Source of the DNA: an uncultured archaeon
Lineage (GTDB): Archaea; Thermoproteota; EX4484-205; JAAOZP01
Direction of reading: 5' to 3'
Length of the DNA stretch: 64,000 nucleotides
Assembly: GCA_938045545.1 (NCBI GenBank)
Contig: CALIBN010000010.1
Span: 1 to 64,000, forward strand
Positions within the stretch are counted from its first letter, which is position 1. Each line of letters opens with the position of its first letter. A model generated the notes under the pieces. It worked only from the letters and a program-made list of their open reading frames with translations, did not search any database and was not told where the DNA came from. A program made the position numbers and the translations under genes. Below, piece after piece: positions 1 through 9,911 of this stretch.

Positions 1-5
1 TTGTC

Positions 6-374
6 TTAGCGTGCCAGTAGTTGTTCTATAGCTCTCAAGATAACCTGCTTGCTTTCAATAACGTAGTCCTCCGGCAAATGGTCCTCGTAGAAGTTTACGT
101 GCAGGCTCTCAGCGTGGCGGAAAACCTCTCTAAGCTTTAGATCTGGATATTCCTTGTCCAACTCCGTTACGAAAATGGCTATGCTCCTATGCGTGCCCAG
201 GCTAATGCCCCTTTCCGAAGCAATGGCTTTTAAGGCTTCCACGAAAGCCCCCCAAATCTTCTCAGATGCTTGGGGATAATCCTTTTTCTCAATAAGCTCC
301 TCAGCCTCCCTCAAATACTTCGCGTTGAGCCTCAGGTAATCCTGCTTAGACATTATTCTACACCATGAATCCAA
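6..374 (-). CDS. PaREP1-family (HEPN-like) protein
   Basis: ORF 122 aa; 'YLREAEELIEKKDYPQASEKIWGAFVEALKAIA' resembles the archaeal PaREP1 family; a decayed homolog lies at ~20.4 kb. Confidence 0.7.
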   Translation of the reverse strand: MDSWCRIMSKQDYLRLNAKYLREAEELIEKKDYPQASEKIWGAFVEALKAIASERGISLGTHRSIAIFVTELDKEYPDLKLREVFRHAESLHVNFYEDHLPEDYVIESKQVILRAIEQLLAR

Positions 375-499
375 TCCTAATTTTTAAGGTTTTCCACGCT
401 ATAGGCATGGTAGCGCTATGCGCAATACTTAAGCTTGGGTTATTGTATTGTAAAATCGTTTTTAAACGAATATGGAAAACAAAGAGAATCATTTTTAGC

Positions 500-900
500 T
501 TTATATCAGCGCGCGTGAACCCTCAAGCGGAGTAACCGTCTGCCCAGGAGCCATACAAGGCGGATTCTGCTCTGTAACCGGAAGCCAATAGAACGGCAAA
601 CTCTCCTCACCCAGTATATGCGCGATATGGCAATGAAGCGGTTTCAACCATCCTCCTCAAAGCCTTAAGCCTCCTACTGTAAAAACCTATCGTCCTCACC
701 GCGTCCTTGAAACCAGACTCCCAGCTGAACAACCCACCTCTGTTTTTAGCGCGGATTATAAACTTAATGCATAAAAGCATTATGCCAAGCCTAGTGCTCG
801 CGCTAGAGGCTTGCCAGAAGCAAGCTACATGAGGCAAAAATAGGAATCCCTGTCGAGAAAACTTTTTCCGATAAGTACTCGACAACCACGCTCCCAATAT
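500..900 (-). pseudogene. possible decayed gene of unknown function
   Basis: ORF 607..897 reads '...RRMVETASLPYRAYTG*' while another frame continues 'HILGEESLPFYWLPVTEQNPPCMAPGQTVTPLEGSRALI*', suggesting a frameshifted remnant. Confidence 0.3.
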
Positions 901-991
901 CCTCGCGAGCCCGACCGGTATTTCTAACTGAGATAACCCAGTATAAGACGTGTGCTGATCCTCCTTTTAAGCTTAATCCCCAGCTTGGAGC

Positions 992-1465
992 GTGCAAGAT
1001 GTCAAATTAACCTTAAGAGGTTGTTGCCGTAAACTAACAATATCGTGGCTATGCAATACATTCATTTGTGGAGAAGAGGCGGCTAAGCCTTGGAAAATTT
1101 TCAGAAAATGGGAGGGATACCAAAACGCGGTAACAATAGATTTATTTGGCTTAACCTTAAAATATCCAGTCATGTCAGATCGTGAAAAAGAATTCCCTCC
1201 GCCGAGCAAAACATCCTTTGAAATTACGAGGTTTCCTAACGTGCATGATACAAGCATGAGTGAGGATGAGCCGGATTCAGAGGAATTTGAAGCAACACCG
1301 TTCGTAGATATAAGGATTAACGGTGTGGAAATGGAGGGTGCCCTCGTCGATGATTTCTTTTGGAAATACGGAAACAGCGATGGAAATAACATCTTGGGTT
1401 TAACCGCAGAGGCCCACTTCGTGAGGAAGTTGAGGAAGCTGGTTATGAAGTATCGTTGGTCGTAA
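992..1465 (+). CDS. hypothetical protein
   Basis: 157 aa ORF with protein-like composition from about codon 40; overlaps the next ORF by 10 nt; opposing ORF 973..1470 is low-complexity antisense. Confidence 0.4.
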   Translation: MQDVKLTLRGCCRKLTISWLCNTFICGEEAAKPWKIFRKWEGYQNAVTIDLFGLTLKYPVMSDREKEFPPPSKTSFEITRFPNVHDTSMSEDEPDSEEFEATPFVDIRINGVEMEGALVDDFFWKYGNSDGNNILGLTAEAHFVRKLRKLVMKYRWS

Positions 1466-1989
1466 GCCACAACATCGAGATAAGGGAGATTAAGAAAGGG
1501 AATTTTGTGTACGATTGCTTTCGAGATTACGGCGAGGTCGTAGAGAATATGCCAAGAGAACTAAAAGAAGTGGTAAAAGAGTTCTGCAAAGAAGGAGTTG
1601 ACATACGGATAAGTGATGAGGATGGCATCCCAGTATACTTAGATGGTCGATTCATCTTCAGGGCAAAATTTGAAGAAATAATCCTCCACATGCTTTCAAA
1701 AATTGAAGACGAGTTCATAACGAATGCTGTGCTCTTTGATCCGAGGATGGAGGAATTTGAACCATTCTTAATAGCATTAAGCTATGAATTGATGCTAATG
1801 CTCGAGTACGAGGCAAACATCCCAATCTTCAAGCTATCTTATGACAGAGCTGGGAAAGTACTCGACGATGTTGGGAGAGTGTTTAAAAAGCACGGCATAT
1901 ATTTAGAAAGGGACCCCTTCTCAGGCATTAGGATTTCAAATAGAAAGACCTTGTGCGAAGAACCCAGAAACCTGATCGTAAGCGAATAA
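1456..1989 (+). CDS. hypothetical protein
   Basis: 177 aa acidic ORF with natural-looking composition; no family recognised. Confidence 0.55.
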   Translation: MVVSHNIEIREIKKGNFVYDCFRDYGEVVENMPRELKEVVKEFCKEGVDIRISDEDGIPVYLDGRFIFRAKFEEIILHMLSKIEDEFITNAVLFDPRMEEFEPFLIALSYELMLMLEYEANIPIFKLSYDRAGKVLDDVGRVFKKHGIYLERDPFSGIRISNRKTLCEEPRNLIVSE

Positions 1990-2230
1990 TTTTGGATGGG
2001 CTTCATTAAGCTTAGCCTATTCGCAAATCGTTCACGATAGTGCGATTCGCCCATTTAACATGCTAAGGAAGCCAAGATCCCATACCTGTAAACTAGAAAT
2101 AGCAGCTCTATTGTTGCTGAAAGGCTTGTTTTGACAATATTCCCCGTTCGGGTACGCGCGACTGAAAACATCGTCGTTAAAAGGGGGATCGAAAGAAGAC
2201 TTATATTCCTCTGGCCTGTTCTTCTCCTAG

Positions 2231-2434
2231 ATGAGCGAGATAACTCTAGAAACAATATATAGGGAGGTAAGGGATCTTAAAATGCTTATTGATTCCCTCG
2301 CCGAAACCATTGAGATACTTGCTAACCCGAAGGAGCTTGAGGGAATACGAAGGGGATTGATGGATTTTAAAAGGGGCAGGACTAGGAGTTGGGGTGAATT
2401 CGAGCAGGAATTGAGGAAAGAGGGCAAGCTTTAG
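2231..2434 (+). CDS. RelB-like antitoxin
   Basis: 67 aa; position immediately upstream of a RelE-like reading frame, overlapping stop/start. Confidence 0.6.
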   Translation: MSEITLETIYREVRDLKMLIDSLAETIEILANPKELEGIRRGLMDFKRGRTRSWGEFEQELRKEGKL

Positions 2435-2692
2435 TGGAGACGCAGTACGAGATTGAAGTAACGAGACATTTTGAAAGATTGTTCAGAAAGCTTAATCCAG
2501 GGACTGCGAGAAAAATAAGGGATAAAATATTAGAATTGAGGATTAATCCGTACACTAACAAGCCTCTGACGGGCCAACTGTCAGGTTTGCGAAGCATGAG
2601 TTGGAGATTATAGAGTACTGTATATTGTAAATGAAGAGGACAAGAAAGTTACTTTAATTCATGTGGAACATAGGCGTGCAGTCTATAAATAA
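2434..2692 (+). pseudogene. RelE/ParE-family toxin, frameshifted
   Basis: GTG at 2434: VETQYEIEVTRHFERLFRKLNPGTARKIRDKILELRINPYTNKPLTGQLSGLRS..., then shifts frame to ...VGDYRVLYIVNEEDKKVTLIHVEHRRAVYK*; total 259 nt is not a multiple of 3. Confidence 0.75.
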
Positions 2693-3170
2693 ATGATGGC
2701 TTATCAGGATAAGTTTTGCACGTGCGGATGTAGCTCATGGACTCAATTGAGTGCCTGTTCAGCAGTGGCGAAGCCTTTAGTAGGATTGCCTTCATTCTTT
2801 CCAAAAGGCCTGTTTGATAGTCCTTCCTGTTCAGAGTTGCCGATTAAGATGAGCAGTAAGCAGGGTAAACCGTCATATCATTTTGACGCTGGCCTTAGTA
2901 GGCTTGTGTTTAAAGAAAAACTTAAAGTAAATGGTGTAAGGTAAAGCAAGGCTTGAAACATAAACGGATATTTGCTCCGTAAATTAGCTTCTCAAGATTA
3001 GCCCCACTTTTTTTAAAAAAAGCTGCTCAACATCATCAGAACAGGAGCCTCGTATCGACGCTTTTACACAGCCTCCGACGAATTCTCTGAAATAGCAGAG
3101 GTCTCGTCAAGGCGCGCTTTGCATAACCACCAAGGCCGTCCCGAGACCTTGACGCTAAGAGACGGAAGAA

Positions 3171-3614
3171 ATGAAGGTTTTTAAGGCATGCGGTACAATA
3201 CGGGTTAAAGGTGGAATGACCTTAGTTAAGGCAAAAATCAGACTCTCCGGGGAGAGAGAAACGCGTTTTCTAACAGCCCTAGTAGATACCGGTGCCAGAA
3301 TGACTCTCATCGACAGTTCTCTCGCAGAGCGTATAGGCGTCCAATATACTGGAAGGACGATAAGCTTCATCTCGGTCTCCGGACATGCTGTAAAAGGGTT
3401 GGAGGCGTTGGTCTTAGAGCTTGAAGTGGCGGGCGAGGTGTTGAAGTACGAGGCTGTAGCAGTTGCGAGTATCCCGGAGAAGGTTAAGGAAGCCTTAAGG
3501 GGAAGCGGAATGGATGAGAACGTAATAATCGGTCTCTTAACGATTGAGAGAGCGAGCATGATACCGGATACCTTGACAGGTACTCTAAGAAAAGTGGAGA
3601 GCTTCATACTCTAA
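3171..3614 (+). CDS. retropepsin-like (clan AA) aspartic protease family protein
   Basis: ALVDTGARMTLID catalytic-type motif and downstream 'VIIGL' motif in a 147 aa protein. Confidence 0.75.
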   Translation: MKVFKACGTIRVKGGMTLVKAKIRLSGERETRFLTALVDTGARMTLIDSSLAERIGVQYTGRTISFISVSGHAVKGLEALVLELEVAGEVLKYEAVAVASIPEKVKEALRGSGMDENVIIGLLTIERASMIPDTLTGTLRKVESFIL

Positions 3615-3648
3615 CATGCTAATACTGACAACTTCCGGAGTCGATGGA

Positions 3649-3831
3649 TTAAGCAGAAGCGTTTCGGAAGCGGTGACGCTTTACAGGTACCATACGTAAA
3701 GGTTCTGGATCTTTCTCAAAAACAACTCCCTCGATACTGGAAAGCCATTTTTCAATCGACTCTTCGGCGCATCGCAGCTTCTCTAAACCCAGCCTCAAAT
3801 CCTTCCTGATTTGAATCCTAAGACCCCGCAT
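3649..3831 (-). pseudogene. degenerate antitoxin, paralog of 5166..5441
   Basis: MRGLRIQIRKDL...EESIEKWLSSIEGVVFEKDP aligns with MPGLRIQIRRDL...EEAIEKWLSSVEGVVFEGDP but lacks the internal segment. Confidence 0.7.
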
Positions 3832-3925
3832 GACAAAAAATCACTACCATATTACTTTTTTATAAGTTCACGTAGCCCTGATGTCCGCTATAGTGTAAGT
3901 CTATCCATTTTTACGAGACTACTTA

Positions 3926-4330
3926 TTAGTCTACCAGCCTCACGTTTAGCCCTTTCTCTAAAGCCGCCTTTGCTTGGACTCTGTCAGCCGTCAATAGCGT
4001 TAAACCCTTATCCCTCGAGAGGACGACGTAGATCGCATCATAGATCGTTATCCCTGTTCCCATGGCTATTCCCAAGGCTTCATCAACGTATCCCGCTTCA
4101 TCCTCAACCTTTAAAGCGCTGCCAAGTAGCCTCTTTAAGGCCAGTAGAGCCGAATCAGCTTCCTCTCTAGAGAGTTCGCCACGCCTATGCCTCTTTAAAA
4201 CTACGTTTGAAACCTCCTTCAAGACGAGGTCCGTAGAGAGCACCCCCTCTTTAAGCTCCTCACATACCTCTTGCCATCCAGCCTCCTTCAACAGGAACTT
4301 CGCTAAGGCTGAGGCGTCAATGACTTTCAC
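3926..4330 (-). CDS. vapC: PIN-domain toxin (VapC-like)
   Basis: MKVIDASALAKFLLKE... IYDAIYVVLSRDKGLTLLTAD PIN motifs; overlaps antitoxin ORF. Confidence 0.85.
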   Translation of the reverse strand: MKVIDASALAKFLLKEAGWQEVCEELKEGVLSTDLVLKEVSNVVLKRHRRGELSREEADSALLALKRLLGSALKVEDEAGYVDEALGIAMGTGITIYDAIYVVLSRDKGLTLLTADRVQAKAALEKGLNVRLVD

Positions 4331-4544
4331 GATCCTCTCTCACCAGCCTTGCCGCCGTGCCTAAGGGAGCCGGCCTCACGTTTTCCAGAAGCTTGACCGC
4401 CTCTTCAACCGCCTGCTTTCTCTCCAGCTCCTCAAGCCTAGCGAGAATACTCTTCCTGATTTCTTCCGGCCAGTTCACCATGTTCTCGTACTGCTTCATC
4501 TTCTCCTTAACCCAGCGTGGAACCTTAACGCTGATGACCGACAT
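4317..4544 (-). CDS. vapB: VapB-like antitoxin
   Basis: 75 aa 'MSVISVKVPRWVKEKMKQYEN...' directly upstream of and overlapping the PIN toxin. Confidence 0.8.
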   Translation of the reverse strand: MSVISVKVPRWVKEKMKQYENMVNWPEEIRKSILARLEELERKQAVEEAVKLLENVRPAPLGTAARLVREDRESH

Positions 4545-4774
4545 CTAGTATACCAGCAAAGTATACCTTATATAAGGTTTATGGTAAACCACTGCAGCAT
4601 GTATCTTACGCTTATAGGCGTGCGCCATTTTGACCCTCTTAGCCTGTTCAAACAACTTTCGACTTCCACTCTCACAACATGTCCTCCAGTGCTTCTGCTA
4701 GTAAGCTTACCTCATCTCGACTGGCTGCGTCGCACGCTGAGATGAAAGCAAACTGGTGTACGAAACGATTTTCT

Positions 4775-5179
4775 TCAAACCAGCCGGGCTGGTTCCTCCC
4801 TCGGGACCTCCAGGCCGTCGAAATGCTTGTCGAAGGAAACTATGGCTTTCACCCCGAGCGACATGGCTGCCGAGTACTGTATGGCATCGTCCAGATCTAA
4901 GTGCTTCTCCTTCATTGTCTCTACCGCTCTCAACAATTCTTTAAGCCCGTTGCGGTGTATCGTGAGCCCCCTGTACGCTGAAAGGCTTGAGAGAAAAACC
5001 TTCAGCTCATCCAGCTTGGAAAGGCCTGACATTATGATCATGATGGAGTATATTGAGAAATCTGTGATGAAGGCCTTTGAAACACCCTCTTTAACGCTTT
5101 TCAGAAAGACTTCACACTCTTTGCTTCTGGCTTGGGAAAGCATGACTTCTAGAAAAATATTCGTGTCAACGAGGTACAT
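4775..5179 (-). CDS. PIN-domain protein (toxin)
   Basis: MYLVDTNIFLEVML...LDLDDAIQYSAAMSLGVKAIVSFDKHFD; start chosen at the internal Met of the 4775..5197 ORF. Confidence 0.8.
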   Translation of the reverse strand: MYLVDTNIFLEVMLSQARSKECEVFLKSVKEGVSKAFITDFSIYSIMIIMSGLSKLDELKVFLSSLSAYRGLTIHRNGLKELLRAVETMKEKHLDLDDAIQYSAAMSLGVKAIVSFDKHFDGLEVPREEPARLV

Positions 5180-5441
5180 TTTCAGATGCAGCCTCAAACC
5201 ACGACTTTACAGCTGAGTGCTGCAGTTCGACGGAGCCAACCTTAATGTCTGAAAGGAGCCCTTCTACAGCCTTGACAGGATCTCCTTCAAAAACAACCCC
5301 CTCAACGCTGGAGAGCCATTTTTCAATCGCCTCTTCAGCAGCACGGCTGAGAGCCCCTTTTGAATAGCCGAACCTGCGCATCGCAGCCTCTCTGAACCTA
5401 GCTTCTAAGTCCCTCCTTATTTGAATCCTAAGACCGGGCAT
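5166..5441 (-). CDS. antitoxin partner of PIN protein
   Basis: 91 aa, overlaps 5' end of PIN ORF; paralogous remnant at 3649..3831. Confidence 0.7.
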   Translation of the reverse strand: MPGLRIQIRRDLEARFREAAMRRFGYSKGALSRAAEEAIEKWLSSVEGVVFEGDPVKAVEGLLSDIKVGSVELQHSAVKSWFEAASENVPR

Positions 5442-5584
5442 GCTAAAAAAACGACCATATTACTATTTAACCTTTTCTCCACAAGTCCTTATCATCACGC
5501 TTTATTTTACGCACCGACTAAACACTAAATAAGCACCTGCCAAGGGTAAACCCTTGTTTGCGCACGTTAGAAGCCGACTAATTA

Positions 5585-5872
5585 GTAGCACACGCGTCAG
5601 CCCTTTCTCCAACCCGCCTTCGCTTGGCCTATGTCAGCCGTCAATAGCGTTGAATTCTTAGCCTTCGAGAAGACGATGCGGAGCGTATCATAGATCGTTA
5701 TCCCCGCCTCATGACCATTCTCACGGCTTCATCGACGCAGCCACTTCTTTCTAAATTTTTTTCAAAGTGCTTCAAGAGGCATCTTTAACGCCAATAGAGC
5801 GGAATCGGCTTCCCCTCCGGATAGTTCGCCATGCCCATGCCTCCTTAAAACAACGCTTGAAACATGATTCGG
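5585..5872 (-). pseudogene. decayed vapC (paralog of 3926..4330)
   Basis: nucleotide similarity throughout, e.g. 'tgtcagccgtcaatagcgtt' and 'tatcatagatcgttatccc' shared with 3.95-4.06 kb; no intact ORF. Confidence 0.8.
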
Positions 5873-5931
5873 TTCAAGCTCGCATAAATGCGTTGAAAAG
5901 ACATTTAAACGCTCTCTCGGTAGGCTGAGGC

Positions 5932-6765
5932 ATGCTCATCAAAAGGAGGGATGGGGAGAACCCGCCCCCGCCACCGGTTGAGGAGGAGCCTGGGCTTGAG
6001 GCTGAGGAGGAGCATGCTCCAGAATACTCTTTGAGAACTCCAACCGGCATAGTCGGCTTAGACAAGATTATAGACGGAGGGCTGCTTAGGGGTAAAACAT
6101 ACCTGGTTGCAGGGGAAACAGGCACTGGTAAGACTATTTTCAGCCTAAGGTTTATTCTGAAGGGTATTGAAATAGGCGAGCCCTGTGTCTACGTTCCTTT
6201 CGACGAGACTGTTGAGAGCACTGTTGAAGGAGCTTTAACGCTCGGCTGGGATCTTGAGACGCCGATGAGGAGGAACATGCTTAGGATACTTGACGCCAGG
6301 CCTTTCTTCGCCGAGGTCACTAGGGAGAAGTTCATGGCTGAGGTTGTGAGGGAGATCGTTAAGGAGCTTAAGAGACATGTTTCCGAGATAGGGGCTAAGA
6401 GGCTCGTCATAGATCCCGTTGCGCCGCTCGTCGGCGAGGTTGTCGACGTTTCATGGACCAGGGACTTCATAAGGGGCTTCGTGACTGCTGTTGAAAAGTT
6501 CCTCGGCTGCACCACCATTATAACCAGCGAGGTCCCCACTGGCAGCGGGCTTCTCAGCAGGTTCGGCGTTGAAGAGTTCCTCTCCTCAGGAATCATTAAG
6601 CTCTCAATAACCCCTATTGAGAACAGGAATCTCAGGACGCTTATGGTTAGGAAGCTGAGGTGGACCAGGGTGGACCTGACGCCCTACGTCTACGAGATTA
6701 AGCCCCTGGAGGGGATTGTTATTCTGGAGCCCCTACACGAGTATGTTAAGAAGCTTAAAGAATAG
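5932..6765 (+). CDS. KaiC/RadA-type RecA-superfamily ATPase
   Basis: GLDKIIDGGLLRGKTYLVAGETGTGKTIFSLRFI Walker A and context. Confidence 0.85.
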   Translation: MLIKRRDGENPPPPPVEEEPGLEAEEEHAPEYSLRTPTGIVGLDKIIDGGLLRGKTYLVAGETGTGKTIFSLRFILKGIEIGEPCVYVPFDETVESTVEGALTLGWDLETPMRRNMLRILDARPFFAEVTREKFMAEVVREIVKELKRHVSEIGAKRLVIDPVAPLVGEVVDVSWTRDFIRGFVTAVEKFLGCTTIITSEVPTGSGLLSRFGVEEFLSSGIIKLSITPIENRNLRTLMVRKLRWTRVDLTPYVYEIKPLEGIVILEPLHEYVKKLKE

Positions 6766-6853
6766 CTGTATGCGGCACACAGGCTTGCTACGGTTCTAAT
6801 CACGCGCGGCTTCGAGAAGCCTTTTTCCATCAGCTTCTACATGGGTTAACAGG

Positions 6854-7618
6854 TTAAACCATTAATTGTTGAATGGCCGCCCCAAGGTAGAGCATTATGA
6901 ACGAGGTGAGCATTGCCGCCTGGGGACTAGCCTTGAACCAGAACACTATTGCTGCTGAAAGCAGGAGCGCGCTAAACCCTCCTGAGAGTATTTGAATAAG
7001 CCCGGCGGCTAGGCTGGGCGGGTTTGAAACCACCAGTATCAGGCTGTAGAAGAGCTGGGGAAGGAAGCAGAACGGTAAAGCCGTCAGGAATCCTGTTTCA
7101 ACACTCCTCTTCTGGAAAACAGTTCTGGGAACAAGATAGGCGAGGAGCAGGCTTAGGGCGACACTTCCCAGGGTTGAGGAGAAGCTTACTCTCGCAACCG
7201 GGATCAGCAGGGCGAGGCCCATCTTAGCGTAGAGGCTTGATGCTGAGAGGCTGAGCACTATCAGCGCAGCCATCGGCGTCACCATCCTGCTCGGCAACCC
7301 TGTGAAGAACCATACTGGGACGAGCGTCTCTAAAACCCTGGGTAGTTCTCCTGAAGTCGGAGGGGGCAGTAGGCCTGATTTCAAGGCCAAGTAGACCCTC
7401 CTGCCCTGCTCGCTTAAAGCATACTTCTTGTCGCTGGTCTGTTCGACGAGCTCCCCGAGCGCTAGGAGATTATGGTAGAGGCTGCCCGTGCTCAGGCCCA
7501 GCTCCCTCTTAAGATCCTTGATGCTCATAGACCCGGTTTCCCCTAGCTTCATCAGCAGGGCTCTCCTCTTGCCGTATGAGAGAGCAAGTATAACCTTCTC
7601 CAGGCCCTCCTCCTCCAC
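6854..7618 (-). CDS. winged-helix domain membrane protein (membrane-anchored regulator)
   Basis: N-terminal HTH 'IKDLKRELGLSTGSLYHNLLAL' followed by several hydrophobic helices. Confidence 0.7.
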   Translation of the reverse strand: MEEEGLEKVILALSYGKRRALLMKLGETGSMSIKDLKRELGLSTGSLYHNLLALGELVEQTSDKKYALSEQGRRVYLALKSGLLPPPTSGELPRVLETLVPVWFFTGLPSRMVTPMAALIVLSLSASSLYAKMGLALLIPVARVSFSSTLGSVALSLLLAYLVPRTVFQKRSVETGFLTALPFCFLPQLFYSLILVVSNPPSLAAGLIQILSGGFSALLLSAAIVFWFKASPQAAMLTSFIMLYLGAAIQQLMV

Positions 7619-7743
7619 GGGCTTTAAAAACGCGAGAGGAATATAAAAACATCATGTCTGCAATGCGTCAGCCGGTTTAAAATGGGAAAAACCGGCAGCC
7701 TTTCAGCCAGGATGCTTGTTGAAGCCTCCTGAGGTTGTGAAGC

Positions 7744-8820
7744 CTAGTGTTCAGCAGGCCTGTATGAGCCGAGCAGCCTAATCTCCACAGCCCTACGCTT
7801 AAGATTCTCCAGCGCTCTATGCACACCATGGTCCCAGGAGGCGCCCTCAAACTCCACTAGAAACATGTACTCCCAGGGCTTGCCCCTTACGGGTCTAGAC
7901 TCTATTCTGGTCAGGTTTAAACCATGCTTCGCAAAAACTCCGAGAGCCCTGTACAGGGAGCCGGGCTTATGCTCCAGAATCATTATAAGCATTGTTCTCG
8001 CATCCCCCTTAAACTTCTTCGAGGCTTCTCTAGAGAGGACTAGGAAGCGGGTGTAGTTCTCCCGCTCATCCTGAATATTCCTGGCTAGGATTCTCAAGCC
8101 GTATTCTCTTGCAGCAGCCTCGGAGCACACTGCCGCCCCACCCCTTGTTTTAGCCGCCATCAAGGCAGCCTTAGAGGTGCTTGAAACCTCCCTTATCCTT
8201 GCTTCCGGCATAACCCTGTCTAGAAACATCCTGACCTGTGCTAGGGCGTGAGGGTTGGAGAAAACAATCCTAACGTCTTCAAGCCTCCTCTCCCTGGATG
8301 AAAGGTGGAAAGCTATTTTCAAAACCTCCTCGCCGACGATGCTGAGGCTCGAGGAGGCTAGGCAGTCAAGCGTTTCAGAAACAGAGCCCTCAAGGCTGTT
8401 TTCAACCGGAGCAACCCCGTAGTCAGCCTCAGCCTCCTCAACGCTTTTAAAAACGCTTCTAATCGTGGGGTAGGGCTGAAGAGCGTAGGGCTTACCGGAG
8501 AAGTATTTCTCAGCAGCCTCCATCGTGAACGAGCCTCTTGGCCCCAGGTAGGCTACTTTAAAGCACCCCTGGACCCTCCTGCTGTGGTCTATTATGATGC
8601 TGAAAACCTTTTCAACCAGAACGGGGTCTAAGCCTCTTGCAGAAGCCTTTTCAAGAACATGCTTGTAAACCTCTTTCTCCCTATTCTCATCTACAACGGG
8701 TAGCCCAAGCCTCTTCTTCTCCCCGCCTATCATTCTCGCAACCCTGATCCTCTCAGCGATAGCTTCGACGAGCTTCTCGTCAACCCTGTCCATCATCCTC
8801 CTCATCTCCTTGAGACTCAA
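7744..8820 (-). CDS. pheA: bifunctional chorismate mutase/prephenate dehydratase
   Basis: CM domain then 'AYLGPRGSFTMEAAEKYF', 'VAPVENSLEGSVSETLDCL' and ACT domain 'LEHKPGSLYRALGVFAKHGLNLTRIESRPVRGKPWEYMFLVEFEG'. Confidence 0.95.
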   Translation of the reverse strand: MSLKEMRRMMDRVDEKLVEAIAERIRVARMIGGEKKRLGLPVVDENREKEVYKHVLEKASARGLDPVLVEKVFSIIIDHSRRVQGCFKVAYLGPRGSFTMEAAEKYFSGKPYALQPYPTIRSVFKSVEEAEADYGVAPVENSLEGSVSETLDCLASSSLSIVGEEVLKIAFHLSSRERRLEDVRIVFSNPHALAQVRMFLDRVMPEARIREVSSTSKAALMAAKTRGGAAVCSEAAAREYGLRILARNIQDERENYTRFLVLSREASKKFKGDARTMLIMILEHKPGSLYRALGVFAKHGLNLTRIESRPVRGKPWEYMFLVEFEGASWDHGVHRALENLKRRAVEIRLLGSYRPAEH

Positions 8821-9911
8821 TCTTTAACCACTCTCCCGACGAGGCCGGCCCTAGCGTAGTGGTCGACGAGGACCATTGCTGAGACGGCCTCAACAACTGG
8901 AACAGCCCTGGGAGCGATGCAGATGTCGAACCTCCCGCCTGAGAGATCCAGGTTAACGCTTCTCATCTCCTCAAGGTTGACCGTGCGTTGAACCCTCGCT
9001 ATCGAGGGGGTCGGCTTAAAGGCCGCTCTGAAAACTATCATGCTTCCCGTTGAAACACCTCCGACTACACCCCCGTCGCTGAATCCAGCGACCTCAACCC
9101 TCGCGTCCCTGACGGTCAGCTCATCGTTGAACACGCTTCCCCTCATGCAGGAGGCTTCGAAACCCTTTCCGAACTCCACCCCTTTTACGCCGGGGATAGA
9201 CATCGCTGCCCTAGCGAGCTCAACGTCAAGCCCCTCTAAAAGCGGGTCTCCAACGCCAGGGGGCACACCGTATATCCTGCACTCCACAACACCACCCACA
9301 CTGTCACCTTCACGCGAAGCCTCGTCTATCTCCCTCATCATCATTCTCGAAGCATCCGGGTCTACGCACCTGACTGGGGACTCATAAACCCTCTTCAAAT
9401 CATCCTCGCTCGGCTCACCCCGGTAACTGGCTCTACCTATCCTAGTGACGTGCGCGTATATTCTAACCCCTTTTCTTTCGAGAACCTGGGCTGCTAGCGA
9501 GCCTGCTGCAACCCAGCCCGCGGTGAACCTTCCCGAGGAGAATCCTCCTCCCCTGTAATCGTTGAAGCCGCCGTACCTAACCCTGTAAGGATAGTCAACA
9601 TGGCTCGGCCTAGGAGTGCTCCTGATCCTCTCGTAGAAGCCCGGATCAATATCAGTGTTCCAAACAACTATGAGCAGGGGAGCCCCCGTGGTGAACCCTT
9701 TGAAAACCCCGGTGAGGATTTCGAAAGAATCCTCTTCAACCCTCGCCGTGGAGCCGTATCCAGCCCTCCTGCGGGAGAGGCTGAGCCTAATCCTGTCACC
9801 GTCGACCCTTAAGCCGGCCGGGAAGCCCTGTATTAGCGAGCCGACCAGCCTGCCGTGGCTCTCCCCGAAGAAGCTGAAGACAATAAGCCTGCCTAGAGTG
9901 TTCAAACCCAT
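8817..9911 (-). CDS. aroC: chorismate synthase
   Basis: SFFGESHGRLVGSLIQGFPAGL; RPSHVDYPYRVRYGGFNDYRGGGFSSGR. Confidence 0.95.
   Translation of the reverse strand: MGLNTLGRLIVFSFFGESHGRLVGSLIQGFPAGLRVDGDRIRLSLSRRRAGYGSTARVEEDSFEILTGVFKGFTTGAPLLIVVWNTDIDPGFYERIRSTPRPSHVDYPYRVRYGGFNDYRGGGFSSGRFTAGWVAAGSLAAQVLERKGVRIYAHVTRIGRASYRGEPSEDDLKRVYESPVRCVDPDASRMMMREIDEASREGDSVGGVVECRIYGVPPGVGDPLLEGLDVELARAAMSIPGVKGVEFGKGFEASCMRGSVFNDELTVRDARVEVAGFSDGGVVGGVSTGSMIVFRAAFKPTPSIARVQRTVNLEEMRSVNLDLSGGRFDICIAPRAVPVVEAVSAMVLVDHYARAGLVGRVVKD

Noticed and set aside
2693-2944. 83-aa + strand ORF MMAYQDKFCTCGCSSWTQ...
   Set aside because: No recognisable motif, skewed composition; starts on the relE stop; likely chance ORF.
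9040-9387. Numerous Ser/Thr/Pro-rich + strand ORFs opposite the aro operon (e.g. 9040..9387, 13669..14397)
   Set aside because: Antisense shadow ORFs of well-conserved minus-strand genes.
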